DNA of 64,000 nt. Origin: Streptomyces sp. NBC_01288. Its GTDB lineage: Bacteria > Actinomycetota > Actinomycetes > Streptomycetales > Streptomycetaceae. Position 1 is the stretch's first letter, and each line of letters starts with the position of its first letter. Positions 45,400 to 52,937 of this stretch are shown one piece after another. Under the pieces are notes generated by a model that saw nothing but the letters and a program-made list of their open reading frames with translations, had not been told where the DNA came from and made no database searches. The stretch spans positions 7,129,001 to 7,193,000 of the forward strand of contig NZ_CP108427.1 of assembly GCF_035982055.1 (NCBI RefSeq). Reading direction: 5' to 3'. A program made the translations under genes and the position numbers.

Positions 45400-45873
45400 A
45401 TGAGGATCTCGGCACGGGCGGATTACGCGGTACGGGCGGTACTGGAGCTCGCCGTACGGGGTGACGACGGCCCTGTGCCGGACGGTCCGGTGAAGGCCGA
45501 GACCATCGCCACCGCGCAGGACATCCCGCACAAATTCCTGGAGGGAATCCTCGGCGACCTCCGGCGCGCCGGGATCGTCGACAGCCGGCGCGGCGGGGGC
45601 GGCGGCTACCGGCTGGCCCGCGCGGCCGGCGCGATCACCGTGGCGGACGTCATACGCGCGGTGGACGGCCCGATCGTGTCCGTGCGCGGCGAACGCCCCA
45701 CCGGCCTCGCCTACACGGGCACCGCCGAACCCCTCCTCCCCCTCTGGATCGCCCTGCGCGCCAACGTCCGCAAGATCCTTGAGGGCGTCACCGTCGCGGA
45801 CATCGCGGCGGACGCGCTGCCGGAGCCGGTACGGGCGCTGGCGGCGGAGCCCGCGGCCTGGGAGAACCCGTAG
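45400..45873 (+). CDS. Rrf2-family regulator without the iron-sulfur cysteines
   Basis: 157 residues. The family start MRISARADYAVRAVLELA, HKFLEGILGDLRRAGIV and SRRGGGGGYRLARAAGAI (winged helix) are classic Rrf2. Unlike NsrR and IscR it has no Cys at all, so it cannot hold an Fe-S cluster. CymR-like regulators of this kind sense a metabolite or a partner protein instead. Monocistronic; the target is unknown. The 119-base gap to the divergent GH35 gene may contain its operator. Confidence 0.88.
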   Translation: MRISARADYAVRAVLELAVRGDDGPVPDGPVKAETIATAQDIPHKFLEGILGDLRRAGIVDSRRGGGGGYRLARAAGAITVADVIRAVDGPIVSVRGERPTGLAYTGTAEPLLPLWIALRANVRKILEGVTVADIAADALPEPVRALAAEPAAWENP

Positions 45874-45902
45874 GACCGGTGCCGGGCAGGGTACGGAACC
45901 GG

Positions 45903-46403
45903 TCACCCCGTCGCGACGCAGCTCGACGTCTGCCGGACGGGGGCGACGACCCGGGAGAGGTCGACCAGGGCCGCGTCGGTCTTGCCGCCGCCGTCGAAGA
46001 CGACCTGCGTCGCGGGGACGCGGCCGTAGGTGACGATGACTTTTCTGCCGTGCGTGGACTGGGCCGTGTCGATGACCCAGTCCACGCCGTCGACCGCGAA
46101 ACACGGGTCGCCGGTCGGCCCCGGGGGTGTGACCCCGCAGCGCAGCACGATGGCGCGGTCGCCCCACACGGCGATCCCGGGGAGGTCGCTGTCGCGGCGG
46201 GAGAGGCCGCCGAGGGATGCGGGGGCGGTGTCGGCGATACGACGGCAGTGCGGTGCGTCCGCGGATGCGGCGGGGCGTACGCCCGCGTCGGCGTCGGCGT
46301 CGGCGTGGACGAGGGCGTAGCCCGTCGCGGCGGCCCCGGCGACCAGGGCGCAGCCGGTCAGGGCCAGGACCGGGGCGAGGCGGGGTCGGCGTGTCGACGG
46401 CAT
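45903..46403 (-). CDS. DUF3515 membrane-anchored protein
   Basis: About 166 residues. An N-terminal helix (residues about 10-30) is followed by an extracytoplasmic domain with the DUF3515 signature: HCRRIADTAPASLGGLSRRD, IAVWGDRAIVLRCGV and the late Cys (RQTSSCVATG), three Cys in a pattern suggesting disulfides. The function is unknown; in many actinomycetes the gene lies near ddl or thiL, which is not so here. ATG 46,403 lacks a clear ribosome-binding site; GTG 46,412 is possible. Confidence 0.82.
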   Translation of the reverse strand: MPSTRRPRLAPVLALTGCALVAGAAATGYALVHADADADAGVRPAASADAPHCRRIADTAPASLGGLSRRDSDLPGIAVWGDRAIVLRCGVTPPGPTGDPCFAVDGVDWVIDTAQSTHGRKVIVTYGRVPATQVVFDGGGKTDAALVDLSRVVAPVRQTSSCVATG

Positions 46404-46514
46404 GTGACACAACGTTAGGGCACCGGCCCCCGGGCCCGGTCGCCGGAGTGCCGGGAGGACAATGACCTTGGAACGGGGCGCTGTTGGGCGGCCCGTTGGC
46501 GAAGGGGGAGTGAC

Positions 46515-47090
46515 GTGACGGTCACCGGGGGGATGTCGGTTCGACGGGTGGGCGCGGTCGTGGCGGCCGGTTGCGCGCTGCTCGCGGGGTGTTCGTCCCC
46601 GGCGCCGATCAGCGACGCCAGTCCCGGCGATCCGCTCACCCGGACTTTCAAGGTGGGGAAGCGTCCCGTCGTGGCGGATCTGGCCGGGACCTCGTTGGAC
46701 GGGGACGCGATCCGGCTGTCGGACTACCGGGGGAAGGTCGTCCTGATCAACGCCTGGGCGTCCTGGTGCGGGCCCTGCCGGGCGGAGGCGCCCGAGCTGA
46801 AGAAGGTCCAGGCGGAGTGGGGCGGGCGCGGGCTACGGGTGCTGGGGCTCGACAACGACGGGGACCGTGCCGCCGGGCTCGCGTTCCAGAAGGACCACCA
46901 CCTCGCGTATCCGTCCCTGCACGATCCCGCGGGCAAGCAGGCCCTGCGGCTGCCGCGCGGGCTGGTGAACACGCAGGCGCTGCCGTACACGATCGTCATC
47001 GACCCGACGGGCAAGGTGGCGGCGACGCGGATGGGCGCGGTGACCCGGGCGCAGCTCGCGAAGGTGCTGGAACCGCTGCTGCCCGCGTAG
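46515..47090 (+). CDS. TlpA/ResA-like thioredoxin-fold lipoprotein
   Basis: 191 residues from GTG 46,515 (GGGGAG upstream). A lipobox (ALLAGC, Cys26) anchors it outside the membrane. The redoxin domain (about 50-190) has the active site WCGPC (Cys85 and Cys88), VLINAWASWCGPCRAEAPEL and the cis-Pro segment ALPYTIVIDPTGKV. ResA/TlpA proteins reduce disulfides, for example of apocytochromes c, or repair exported proteins. It lies 82 bases before the TauE gene; a shared transcript is possible. Confidence 0.9.
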   Translation: MTVTGGMSVRRVGAVVAAGCALLAGCSSPAPISDASPGDPLTRTFKVGKRPVVADLAGTSLDGDAIRLSDYRGKVVLINAWASWCGPCRAEAPELKKVQAEWGGRGLRVLGLDNDGDRAAGLAFQKDHHLAYPSLHDPAGKQALRLPRGLVNTQALPYTIVIDPTGKVAATRMGAVTRAQLAKVLEPLLPA

Positions 47091-47171
47091 GTCCCCTGGC
47101 GGCCGGTGGCTGTGAGTGTCCTCAGCCGCGTCTCAGGCTCCGTTCAGATTGGCCGCCTAGCGTCGCCTCCC

Positions 47172-48095
47172 ATGCGCACGCTGATACTGCTCGCCCTCGC
47201 GGGCCTCGGGGCCCAGCTCGTGGACGGCAGCCTCGGTATGGCCTACGGGGTCACCTCCACGACGCTGCTGCTGGCCATGGGCACGAACCCGGCCGCCGCG
47301 TCCGCCACGGTCCACCTGTCCGAGATCGGTACGACGCTGATGTCCGGCGCCTCGCACTGGCGGTTCGGGAACGTGGACTGGAAGGTCGTGGTGCGGATCG
47401 GCGTCCCGGGCGCGATCGGCTCGTTCCTCGGTGCCACCGTCCTCTCGAAGCTCTCCACCGAGGTCGCCGAACCGGTGATGTCGCTGATCCTCTTCGGGCT
47501 CGGCGTGTACGTCATGTCCCGGTTCACCTTCAAGGGGCTGCCGAAGGGGCAGCTGGGCAAGCCGTTGCGGAAGCGGTTCCTGGCGCCGCTCGGGCTGGTC
47601 GCCGGGTTCCTGGACGCGAGCGGCGGGGGTGGCTGGGGGCCCGTCGGTACGCCCGCGCTGCTGGCCAGCGGGCGGATGGAACCGCGCAAGGTGATCGGGT
47701 CGATCGACACGAGCGAGTTCCTGGTCGCGGTGGCCGCGAGTCTCGGCTTCCTGTTCTCCCTCGGGTCCCAGGGACTCAAGTGGACCTGGGTAATTGCCTT
47801 CCTTCTCGGGGGAGTTGTGGCCGCGCCGGTCGCCGCCTGGCTGGTGCGGCTGGTTCCGCCGCGGGTGCTGGGCTCCGCCGTCGGCGGGATCATCGTCGTG
47901 ACCAACGTCCGTACGCTGCTGAGGAGTGACTGGATCGGTGCGTCGGGTGCGCTGAGCACTCCGGTGTACGTCGTGCTGTACGGGATGTGGGCTGCCGCCC
48001 TGGCGTACTCGGTCCGTGCCCATCGCCGGGAGAGGGCGCTGGAGACGCGGACCGAGTCCGAGTCCGCCGAAGGGCGGCAGCCGCTCGGGGTGTGA
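47172..48095 (+). CDS. TauE/SafE-family membrane permease
   Basis: 307 residues with about eight transmembrane helices in two related halves. Family motifs: MAYGVTSTTLLLAMGTNPAAA, VPGAIGSFLGATVLS, and in the second half GSIDTSEFLVAVAASLGF. Members export sulfite, sulfoacetate or other organosulfur anions. No sulfur-metabolism gene is adjacent, although the thioredoxin lipoprotein upstream could be linked. ATG 47,172 has no clear ribosome-binding site. Convergent with the first dioxygenase. Confidence 0.88.
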   Translation: MRTLILLALAGLGAQLVDGSLGMAYGVTSTTLLLAMGTNPAAASATVHLSEIGTTLMSGASHWRFGNVDWKVVVRIGVPGAIGSFLGATVLSKLSTEVAEPVMSLILFGLGVYVMSRFTFKGLPKGQLGKPLRKRFLAPLGLVAGFLDASGGGGWGPVGTPALLASGRMEPRKVIGSIDTSEFLVAVAASLGFLFSLGSQGLKWTWVIAFLLGGVVAAPVAAWLVRLVPPRVLGSAVGGIIVVTNVRTLLRSDWIGASGALSTPVYVVLYGMWAAALAYSVRAHRRERALETRTESESAEGRQPLGV

Positions 48096-48138
48096 TCGGC
48101 GATCCCCGATCAGTGCGTGCTGGTCATCCGCCTCCTGG

Positions 48139-48969
48139 TCAACTCGTGCTCACGCCCACGGTCAGGGTCGCCGTGTAGCCGTCGGACACGGCGGAGCCGA
48201 GCGCGGTCAGCGTGAGCAGACCGGACGCGGCGCCTCCGTCGTCGTAGATCGTGTCGTCACCGAGGGACGTCTCGGCGGTGGTGTTGTCCGCGTACGGGGA
48301 GGTGGCCTGCACTTCCTCGTTGAGGTCGGCGTCGAAGAAGAGCTGGCCGGTGTGGACGAGCGTGCCGCCGGTGTACGTGCCGTCGGCGAGCGTCACGTCC
48401 GTGTGCACCCGCATGTGGACGTGGACGGCGCGCGAGACGTAGTGCCCCGGCCAGATGGAGACGATGCTCGCCTCACCATTGGAGTCGGTGAGGACGCCGC
48501 CGCGCAGGAACGTGCCGTCGTCGTCCTCGGTGTGGCCGTTCTTGCCGACGAACCCGGAGTACTCGCCGAGCGCGTCGCAGTGCCAGAGCTCCACGAGGGC
48601 GTCGGCGAGCGGCGCGCAGTCGTTGTCCTGGTCGACGACGGTGAAGGTGTACTGGACCTCGACGCCCTCCTTCTCCTCCCTGATGTCCTCGCGGATCAGG
48701 GCGCCGTCGAGCGAGTACGGCCCCTCGGTGACCTCGGCGGTGAGCGTGCAGACGCCGCTCGTGGCCGAGGCGGACGCGTCGGTCGTCACGGTGGTCGTCG
48801 AGGTGGTCGTCGAGGTGTCGGCCGAGGCGAAGCCGGCGGCCGCGAGACCGCCCGCCAGGGCGACGGTGCCGCCGCCGATCAGAACGCGGCGGCGCTGGAC
48901 GCTCTTGTCCCGGCGGTGCCGGTTGGGCTGTTGCTCGTACTGCTGGTCGTTCTGCGTGTTTCCCGTCAT
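48139..48969 (-). CDS. Exported intradiol ring-cleavage dioxygenase, copy 1
   Basis: 276 residues. A Tat-type signal (QRRRVLIGGGTVALAGGLAA) and a Thr/Ser-rich spacer lead to the intradiol domain: YSLDGALIREDI, VELWHCDALGEYSGFVG (Tyr iron ligand), FLRGGVLTDSNGEASI and WPGHYVSRAVHVHMRVH (Tyr and two His ligands). All four Fe(III) ligands are present, so it should cleave catechol-like rings outside the cell, as in lignin-related aromatics. Paralogous to the gene at 49,980. Confidence 0.9.
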   Translation of the reverse strand: MTGNTQNDQQYEQQPNRHRRDKSVQRRRVLIGGGTVALAGGLAAAGFASADTSTTTSTTTVTTDASASATSGVCTLTAEVTEGPYSLDGALIREDIREEKEGVEVQYTFTVVDQDNDCAPLADALVELWHCDALGEYSGFVGKNGHTEDDDGTFLRGGVLTDSNGEASIVSIWPGHYVSRAVHVHMRVHTDVTLADGTYTGGTLVHTGQLFFDADLNEEVQATSPYADNTTAETSLGDDTIYDDGGAASGLLTLTALGSAVSDGYTATLTVGVSTS

Positions 48970-49121
48970 GGCAAGGAAGTTAGGGCCGTATCTGAAGGAT
49001 TCCTTGATGTGCGGCTGTGAAGGGCCTGGGGACGGAACGGTCAACGGCCGCTTATTTCAACAGAGTTCACACACTGTGGAGGAAGTGTGAAAGACGCGTC
49101 TGTGAATGGCCTGAGTTCGCG

Positions 49122-49151
49122 CTGACCGCTCCCTGTGCGGCTCCCTACGAT
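49122..49151 (+). promoter_or_regulatory. Candidate promoter of the DUF4360 gene
   Basis: CTGACC (49,122-49,127) and TACGAT (49,146-49,151) are 18 bases apart, an acceptable vegetative-type promoter about 80 bases before the start codon. No operator is obvious. Confidence 0.35.
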
Positions 49152-49237
49152 GCGAGCGCGCCGTCGGTCTTCACAGGAACTTCATTGGTTCTTCAAAGAC
49201 TTGGGGCGCGGCCACCCCCCAACCCCAAGGAGAAACC

Positions 49238-49891
49238 ATGCCTGGTGGGCTCCTCCTGAGCGGCGCCGTCGCCGCTCTCCTCACCACCGTGCTGCCCGCG
49301 CAGCACTCGTCATCGCCCGTGTTCGACGACCCGCCCCCGGACAAGATCGTCATCAACGTCGCCACGGTGAACGGCTCGGGCTGTCCGCAGGGCACGACGG
49401 CGGTCGCCGTCTCCGAGGACAACACCGCCTTCACGGTGACCTACAGCGCGTACCTCGCCCAGGTCGGCGGCAACTCCGACCCCACGGCGTTCCGCAAGAA
49501 CTGCCAGCTCAACCTGGTCGTCCACGTCCCGCAGGGCTTCACGTACGCCATCGCGAGCGCCGACTACCGGGGCTTCGCCTCGCTCCAGCGCGGCGCGAGC
49601 GGGGCGCAGAAGGCCTCGTACTACTTCCAGGGTTCGTCGAACACCACGAGCAAGAACCATCCGTTCAACGGTCCCTACGACGACAACTGGCAGGCGAACG
49701 ACAGCACGGACGTGGCCCAACTGGTCTGGGCGCCCTGCGGAGTTCAGCGCAACTTCAACATCAACACGGAGCTGCGGGTCGCCGCCGGTTCCTCGTCGTC
49801 CAGTGCGGTCAGCTTCATGACGATGGACTCGACGGACGGCGACATCAGCACGGTGTACCACATGGCGTGGGAGCACTGCCCGGGCTCCTGA
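49238..49891 (+). CDS. Secreted DUF4360 protein
   Basis: 217 residues; ATG 49,238 has AAGGAG at a proper distance. Signal peptide about residues 1-20. The mature protein is beta-rich and has the DUF4360 features: VNGSGCPQGTTAVAVSEDNT, NCQLNLVVHVPQGF, SADYRGFASL and two late Cys (WAPCGVQRN, WEHCPGS). Four Cys in all suggest two disulfides. The family occurs in fungi and actinomycetes and has no known activity. Flanked by two exported dioxygenases on the other strand, and closed by a strong terminator. Confidence 0.86.
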   Translation: MPGGLLLSGAVAALLTTVLPAQHSSSPVFDDPPPDKIVINVATVNGSGCPQGTTAVAVSEDNTAFTVTYSAYLAQVGGNSDPTAFRKNCQLNLVVHVPQGFTYAIASADYRGFASLQRGASGAQKASYYFQGSSNTTSKNHPFNGPYDDNWQANDSTDVAQLVWAPCGVQRNFNINTELRVAAGSSSSSAVSFMTMDSTDGDISTVYHMAWEHCPGS

Positions 49892-49918
49892 CGTGCGGTG
49901 CTGTGAGCTGACATGAGG

Positions 49919-49954
49919 AAGGGGTGGCCCGTGTCGCACCGCGGGCCACCCCTT
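49919..49954. terminator. Hairpin terminator between DUF4360 and dioxygenase 2
   Basis: AAGGGGTGGCCCG (49,919-49,931) pairs perfectly with 49,942-49,954 across a 10-base loop, with the T-run completed by TT. It lies between convergent stop codons and can act in both directions. Confidence 0.85.
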
Positions 49955-49979
49955 TTCGTGGGGGGAGTTCGGAGCCGGG

Positions 49980-50753
49980 TCAGCTCTGGCTGACGCCCAG
50001 CGTCAAGGTGCCCGTGTAGCCGGACGAGGTCGAACTGCCCAGCGCCGTAAGGGTCATGAGGCCGGACGCGGCGCCTCCGTCGTCGTAGATCGAGTCCTGC
50101 GCGAGGGTGGTGCGGGTGACCGTGTTGGTCGAGTACGGGGAGGCCTTGGCGACGGCCGTGGTGATGGTCTCGTCGATGAAGAGCTGGCCCGTGTGGAGTT
50201 CGCTGCCGCCGGTGAACGAGCCGTCCGAGGTGAGCGTGACGCCGGTGTGCACCTTCACATGGATGTGCACGCAGCGCCCGCGGTACCAACCCGGGTAGAT
50301 CGTCGTGATGTTGGCGAGCCCGGCGGAGTTGCTGAGGACACCGCCGCGCAGGAAGGTGCCGTCGTCCGGCTCGCTGTGGCCGTTGTTGCCGACGTAGCCG
50401 GAGTACTCGCCGAGCGCGTCGCAGTGCCAGATCTCCACGAGCGCGTTGGGGATGACGGCGCAGGTGCTGTCGTTCACGACGGTGAGCGCGAGTTTGAGCG
50501 GGATGCCGGCCTTGCCTTCGGTGACGTCGGCGCGGACCAGGGCGCCGTCGAGGTAGTAGGGGCCTTCGGTCATCTCCTTGGTGAGGGTGCAGACTGCCGC
50601 CGCCGCTGCGGGAGTCGCGTCCGCCGCGGTGGTGGTCGTGGGGGAGTGGGGAGCGGCGGCGCCCACGGCCAGTACGGCGGCCGTGGTGCCGGTGGCGATC
50701 AGGACGGTACGGCGTCCGACCGGGGTGGGGGTGGCTCCGTTGTTGTCTGTCAT
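49980..50753 (-). CDS. Exported intradiol ring-cleavage dioxygenase, copy 2
   Basis: 257 residues. Tat-like signal (GRRTVLIATGTTAAVLAVGA), then YYLDGALVRADVT, VEIWHCDALGEYSGYVG, FLRGGVLSNSAGLANI and YPGWYRGRCVHIHVKVH, so all Tyr and His iron ligands are kept. It is clearly a paralog of the 48,139 gene over its whole length, including the C-terminal DDGGAASGLMTLTALGS, with a different signal and spacer. Probably the same reaction on a related catechol. ATG 50,753 starts 185 bases before the marR stop. Confidence 0.9.
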   Translation of the reverse strand: MTDNNGATPTPVGRRTVLIATGTTAAVLAVGAAAPHSPTTTTAADATPAAAAAVCTLTKEMTEGPYYLDGALVRADVTEGKAGIPLKLALTVVNDSTCAVIPNALVEIWHCDALGEYSGYVGNNGHSEPDDGTFLRGGVLSNSAGLANITTIYPGWYRGRCVHIHVKVHTGVTLTSDGSFTGGSELHTGQLFIDETITTAVAKASPYSTNTVTRTTLAQDSIYDDGGAASGLMTLTALGSSTSSGYTGTLTLGVSQS

Positions 50754-50864
50754 GGACACGGCACCGTAGGGGCGGAAGCTGTCGCCGGGCTGTGCGAACG
50801 GCAAAGTGACGGGTCGTCAAGTTGATTGCGGGACAGGTGTGTTACGGCGGCTGCGGTCGGGGGG

Positions 50865-50936
50865 GTTACGAGGGCTGGAACCGGTGGGTTTACGGGGGCT
50901 GGAGCCGGTTGGGTTACGGGGGTTGGAGTCGGTTGG
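50865..50936. repeat. Three tandem 24-base repeats
   Basis: Units at 50,865-50,888, 50,889-50,912 and 50,913-50,936 share the consensus TTACGGGGGCTGGAGCCGGT with a few changes, and a fourth begins and breaks off at 50,937. The array ends exactly at the marR stop codon. No coding role is evident. Confidence 0.75.
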
Positions 50937-50937
50937 G

Positions 50938-51480
50938 CTACGGCGACTGCCGGCGGCGTCCGCCCTCCGTGAGTTCGGCGAGTTCGGCGAGGGTCGCGGC
51001 GATGGTGGGCAGGAGGTCGGCCGGGATGTGGTCGAGGACCCGGCGCCGGGCGCTGGCGAGGTGGGCGGGCTGCGCCGCGTGCATGGCGCGCAGCCCGGCG
51101 TCGGTGAGAACGGCCTCGCTGCCGCGCGCGTCCTGGCCGTGACGTTCCTTGCGCACCAGGTCGTGGCGGGACAGCCCGTCGATGATCCGCGTGACCCGCG
51201 GCGGGGTGACGCCGGAGGCCGCCGCGAGCGCGGACATGCGCATACGGCGGTTCGGTGCCTCGCTGAGCAGCAGCAGGACGGCGAACTCGGTCATGGTCAC
51301 GCCGGTGCGGGACATGTCCTGCTCCAGGGTGCGCGGCAGGGAGTGGACGAGGCGGCCCAGGCTCTGCCAGAGCAGGAGCTCGTCGGGGGTCAGCGGATCG
51401 ACGGCGGGGGTGGTGCCGGGAGTGGGGTCAGGGGTGGTGTCGGTGTCGGTATCGGCGGCGGCAGCGGCGGGGGGCTCCAT
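50938..51480 (-). CDS. MarR-family transcriptional regulator
   Basis: 180 residues. After a disordered Thr/Ala/Pro-rich N-terminus (about 30 residues) comes a typical MarR fold: GVTMTEFAVLLLLSEAPNRR, the winged helix MSALAAASGVTPPRVTRIID, and RHDLVRKERHGQDARGSEAVLTDAGLR. It probably represses itself and the divergent hydrolase through the operator in the 73-base gap between them. The ligand is unknown; MarR proteins usually bind phenolic or oxidant signals, in keeping with the nearby dioxygenases. Confidence 0.9.
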   Translation of the reverse strand: MEPPAAAAADTDTDTTPDPTPGTTPAVDPLTPDELLLWQSLGRLVHSLPRTLEQDMSRTGVTMTEFAVLLLLSEAPNRRMRMSALAAASGVTPPRVTRIIDGLSRHDLVRKERHGQDARGSEAVLTDAGLRAMHAAQPAHLASARRRVLDHIPADLLPTIAATLAELAELTEGGRRRQSP

Positions 51481-51499
51481 GCGACCACTGTATTTGACT

Positions 51500-51532
51500 A
51501 GTTAAGCAAGTGAGTGCAATGGTTGCTTAACT
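51500..51532. promoter_or_regulatory. MarR operator in the divergent promoter
   Basis: AGTTAAGCAA (51,500-51,509) is repeated as its exact reverse complement TTGCTTAACT (51,523-51,532), with 13 bases between. The surroundings are very AT-rich for this genome (CTAATTAAGTAAG), and a second, overlapping TTAACTAATTAAG dyad follows. The position between divergent marR and hydrolase starts fits a shared operator. Confidence 0.7.
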
Positions 51533-51553
51533 AATTAAGTAAGAGGTGATCGT

Positions 51554-52432
51554 ATGCATCCCGGAGCACCCGCACCGGACGGATTCGAGCACGATGTCGT
51601 CGATGTCGCCGGGGTCCGACTCCACTACGTCGTGGGCGGATCCGGCCCGGCCGTGGTCCTGATCCACGGCTGGCCGTTCAGCTGGATCGAATGGCGGGCG
51701 CTGCTTCCCCTGCTCGCGGCGCACGGCTTCACGGTGATCGCGCCCGACCTGCGCGGGTCCGGCGACTCACAGATCCCGCCCGGCCACTGGACCAAGCGCG
51801 AGGAGGCGGAGGACCTCCACCGCTTGCTGAAGCACCTGGGCCACGACCGGGCCTTCGTGGTCGGCACCGACGTCGGCACGATGACCGCGCACGCCTGGGC
51901 CCAGGCCCATCCCGAGGACGTGGCCCGGCTGGTCCTCAGCGAGGCGTTCCTGCCCGGCTACGGCCTGGAGGAGCACATGAACCCCGCGACCGGCGGCTCC
52001 TGGCACTTCGGTTTCCACGCCCAGACCGACCTGGCCGCGATGCTCACCGCCGGCAAGGAGGAGCAGTACCTGTCCGCCTTCTGGTCGATGATGACCGCCG
52101 GCGGCATCACCACCTCCGACCGCGCCGACCTGCTGCGCGCCTACACCCGCCCCGACGCGATGCGCGGCGGTTTCGAGCACTACGCCACGCTTGTCGAGGA
52201 CGGCCGGGCGGCGAGCGCCGGTGATCGCCTGACCATGCCCGTCCTCGTCCTGAACGGCGAACACGGCCTGCCCCAGGACGTGTTGCTGACCGGCACCCGA
52301 AAGGCCGCGACCGACGTCCACCACGACACGGTCCCGGACGCCGCGCACACGTTCGCGGCAGACAACCCGACTTGGACGGCGGACCGGCTGGCCCGGTTCT
52401 TCACGACGTCCCCTGCCACCTGGACCCCGTGA
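51554..52432 (+). CDS. Alpha/beta hydrolase of the epoxide hydrolase type
   Basis: 292 residues. HGWPFSWIEWRALLP carries the oxyanion HGxP motif. The nucleophile elbow reads GTDVGT, with Asp in place of Ser, as in epoxide hydrolases and haloalkane dehalogenases. PDLRGSGDS follows family usage, and the catalytic His is in PDAAHTFAADNP (about residue 267). Cap-domain Tyr residues cannot be placed for certain. ATG 51,554 is preceded by GAGGTG. It is divergent from marR and probably induced with it. The 3' end of the gene has been duplicated downstream in decayed form. Confidence 0.87.
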   Translation: MHPGAPAPDGFEHDVVDVAGVRLHYVVGGSGPAVVLIHGWPFSWIEWRALLPLLAAHGFTVIAPDLRGSGDSQIPPGHWTKREEAEDLHRLLKHLGHDRAFVVGTDVGTMTAHAWAQAHPEDVARLVLSEAFLPGYGLEEHMNPATGGSWHFGFHAQTDLAAMLTAGKEEQYLSAFWSMMTAGGITTSDRADLLRAYTRPDAMRGGFEHYATLVEDGRAASAGDRLTMPVLVLNGEHGLPQDVLLTGTRKAATDVHHDTVPDAAHTFAADNPTWTADRLARFFTTSPATWTP

Positions 52433-52919
52433 CCCGAACTCGCGACCTGGGCCCATCTGTTGGCCCCGCCGCCTGGCGGGCGGCTGGGGGGAGCACGCAC
52501 GTTCGCGGCCGACAGCTCGGCCTGGACGGCGGAGCGGCAGGGCGGCTTCTTCACGAACATCACAGCAGCCTGAACCCTTCACTTGACCTCGCTGCCCGGT
52601 GGTCGCCATGACTCCGTCGCCGGGGCCGCGTACACCTTTGCGGCCAGCAGCCTGGCTTGGACGGCGGACCGACCCGTCCACTTCTTCGCCACGACCCCCG
52701 CCACCTGAACCCCGTGACCAGAACTAGCCATCCGAGTCCGTCTGTTGGCCCCGCCGTCTGACGGGCGGCACGACATCGCCCCGGGGGCCGCGCACACCGT
52801 CGTGACCGACAAACCCGGCCCGGGCGGTAGACCGCCTCGCCCGCTTTTTCCCCACGCCCCCCTGAACTCCCCACCCGAACCCTCCACTTGCCCCCGCCGC
52901 CCGACGCGCGGCACGACAC
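52338..52919 (+). repeat. Decayed tandem copies of the hydrolase 3' end
   Basis: The last ~95 bases of the hydrolase and the ~60 bases after it recur three more times before the next gene. Anchors matching GTTCGCGGCAGACAACCC at 52,351 reappear near 52,501, 52,636 and 52,799, each followed by a version of TGGACGGCGGACCGG and a TTCTTC..CC..ACC..GA end. The downstream part (ATCTGTTGGCCCCGCCG) also recurs at 52,455 and 52,740. Periods are about 150, 135 and 163 bases. The copies have diverged and carry frameshifts, so they no longer encode a protein. The 505 bases 52,433-52,937 hold nothing else I can identify. Confidence 0.8.
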
Positions 52920-52937
52920 AGCACACGGAGCACTCTC

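Noticed and set aside
42849..45464. A long open plus-strand frame antisense to the GH35 gene
   Set aside because: The GH35 catalytic motifs and Tat signal on the other strand leave no doubt; the antisense product is low-complexity.
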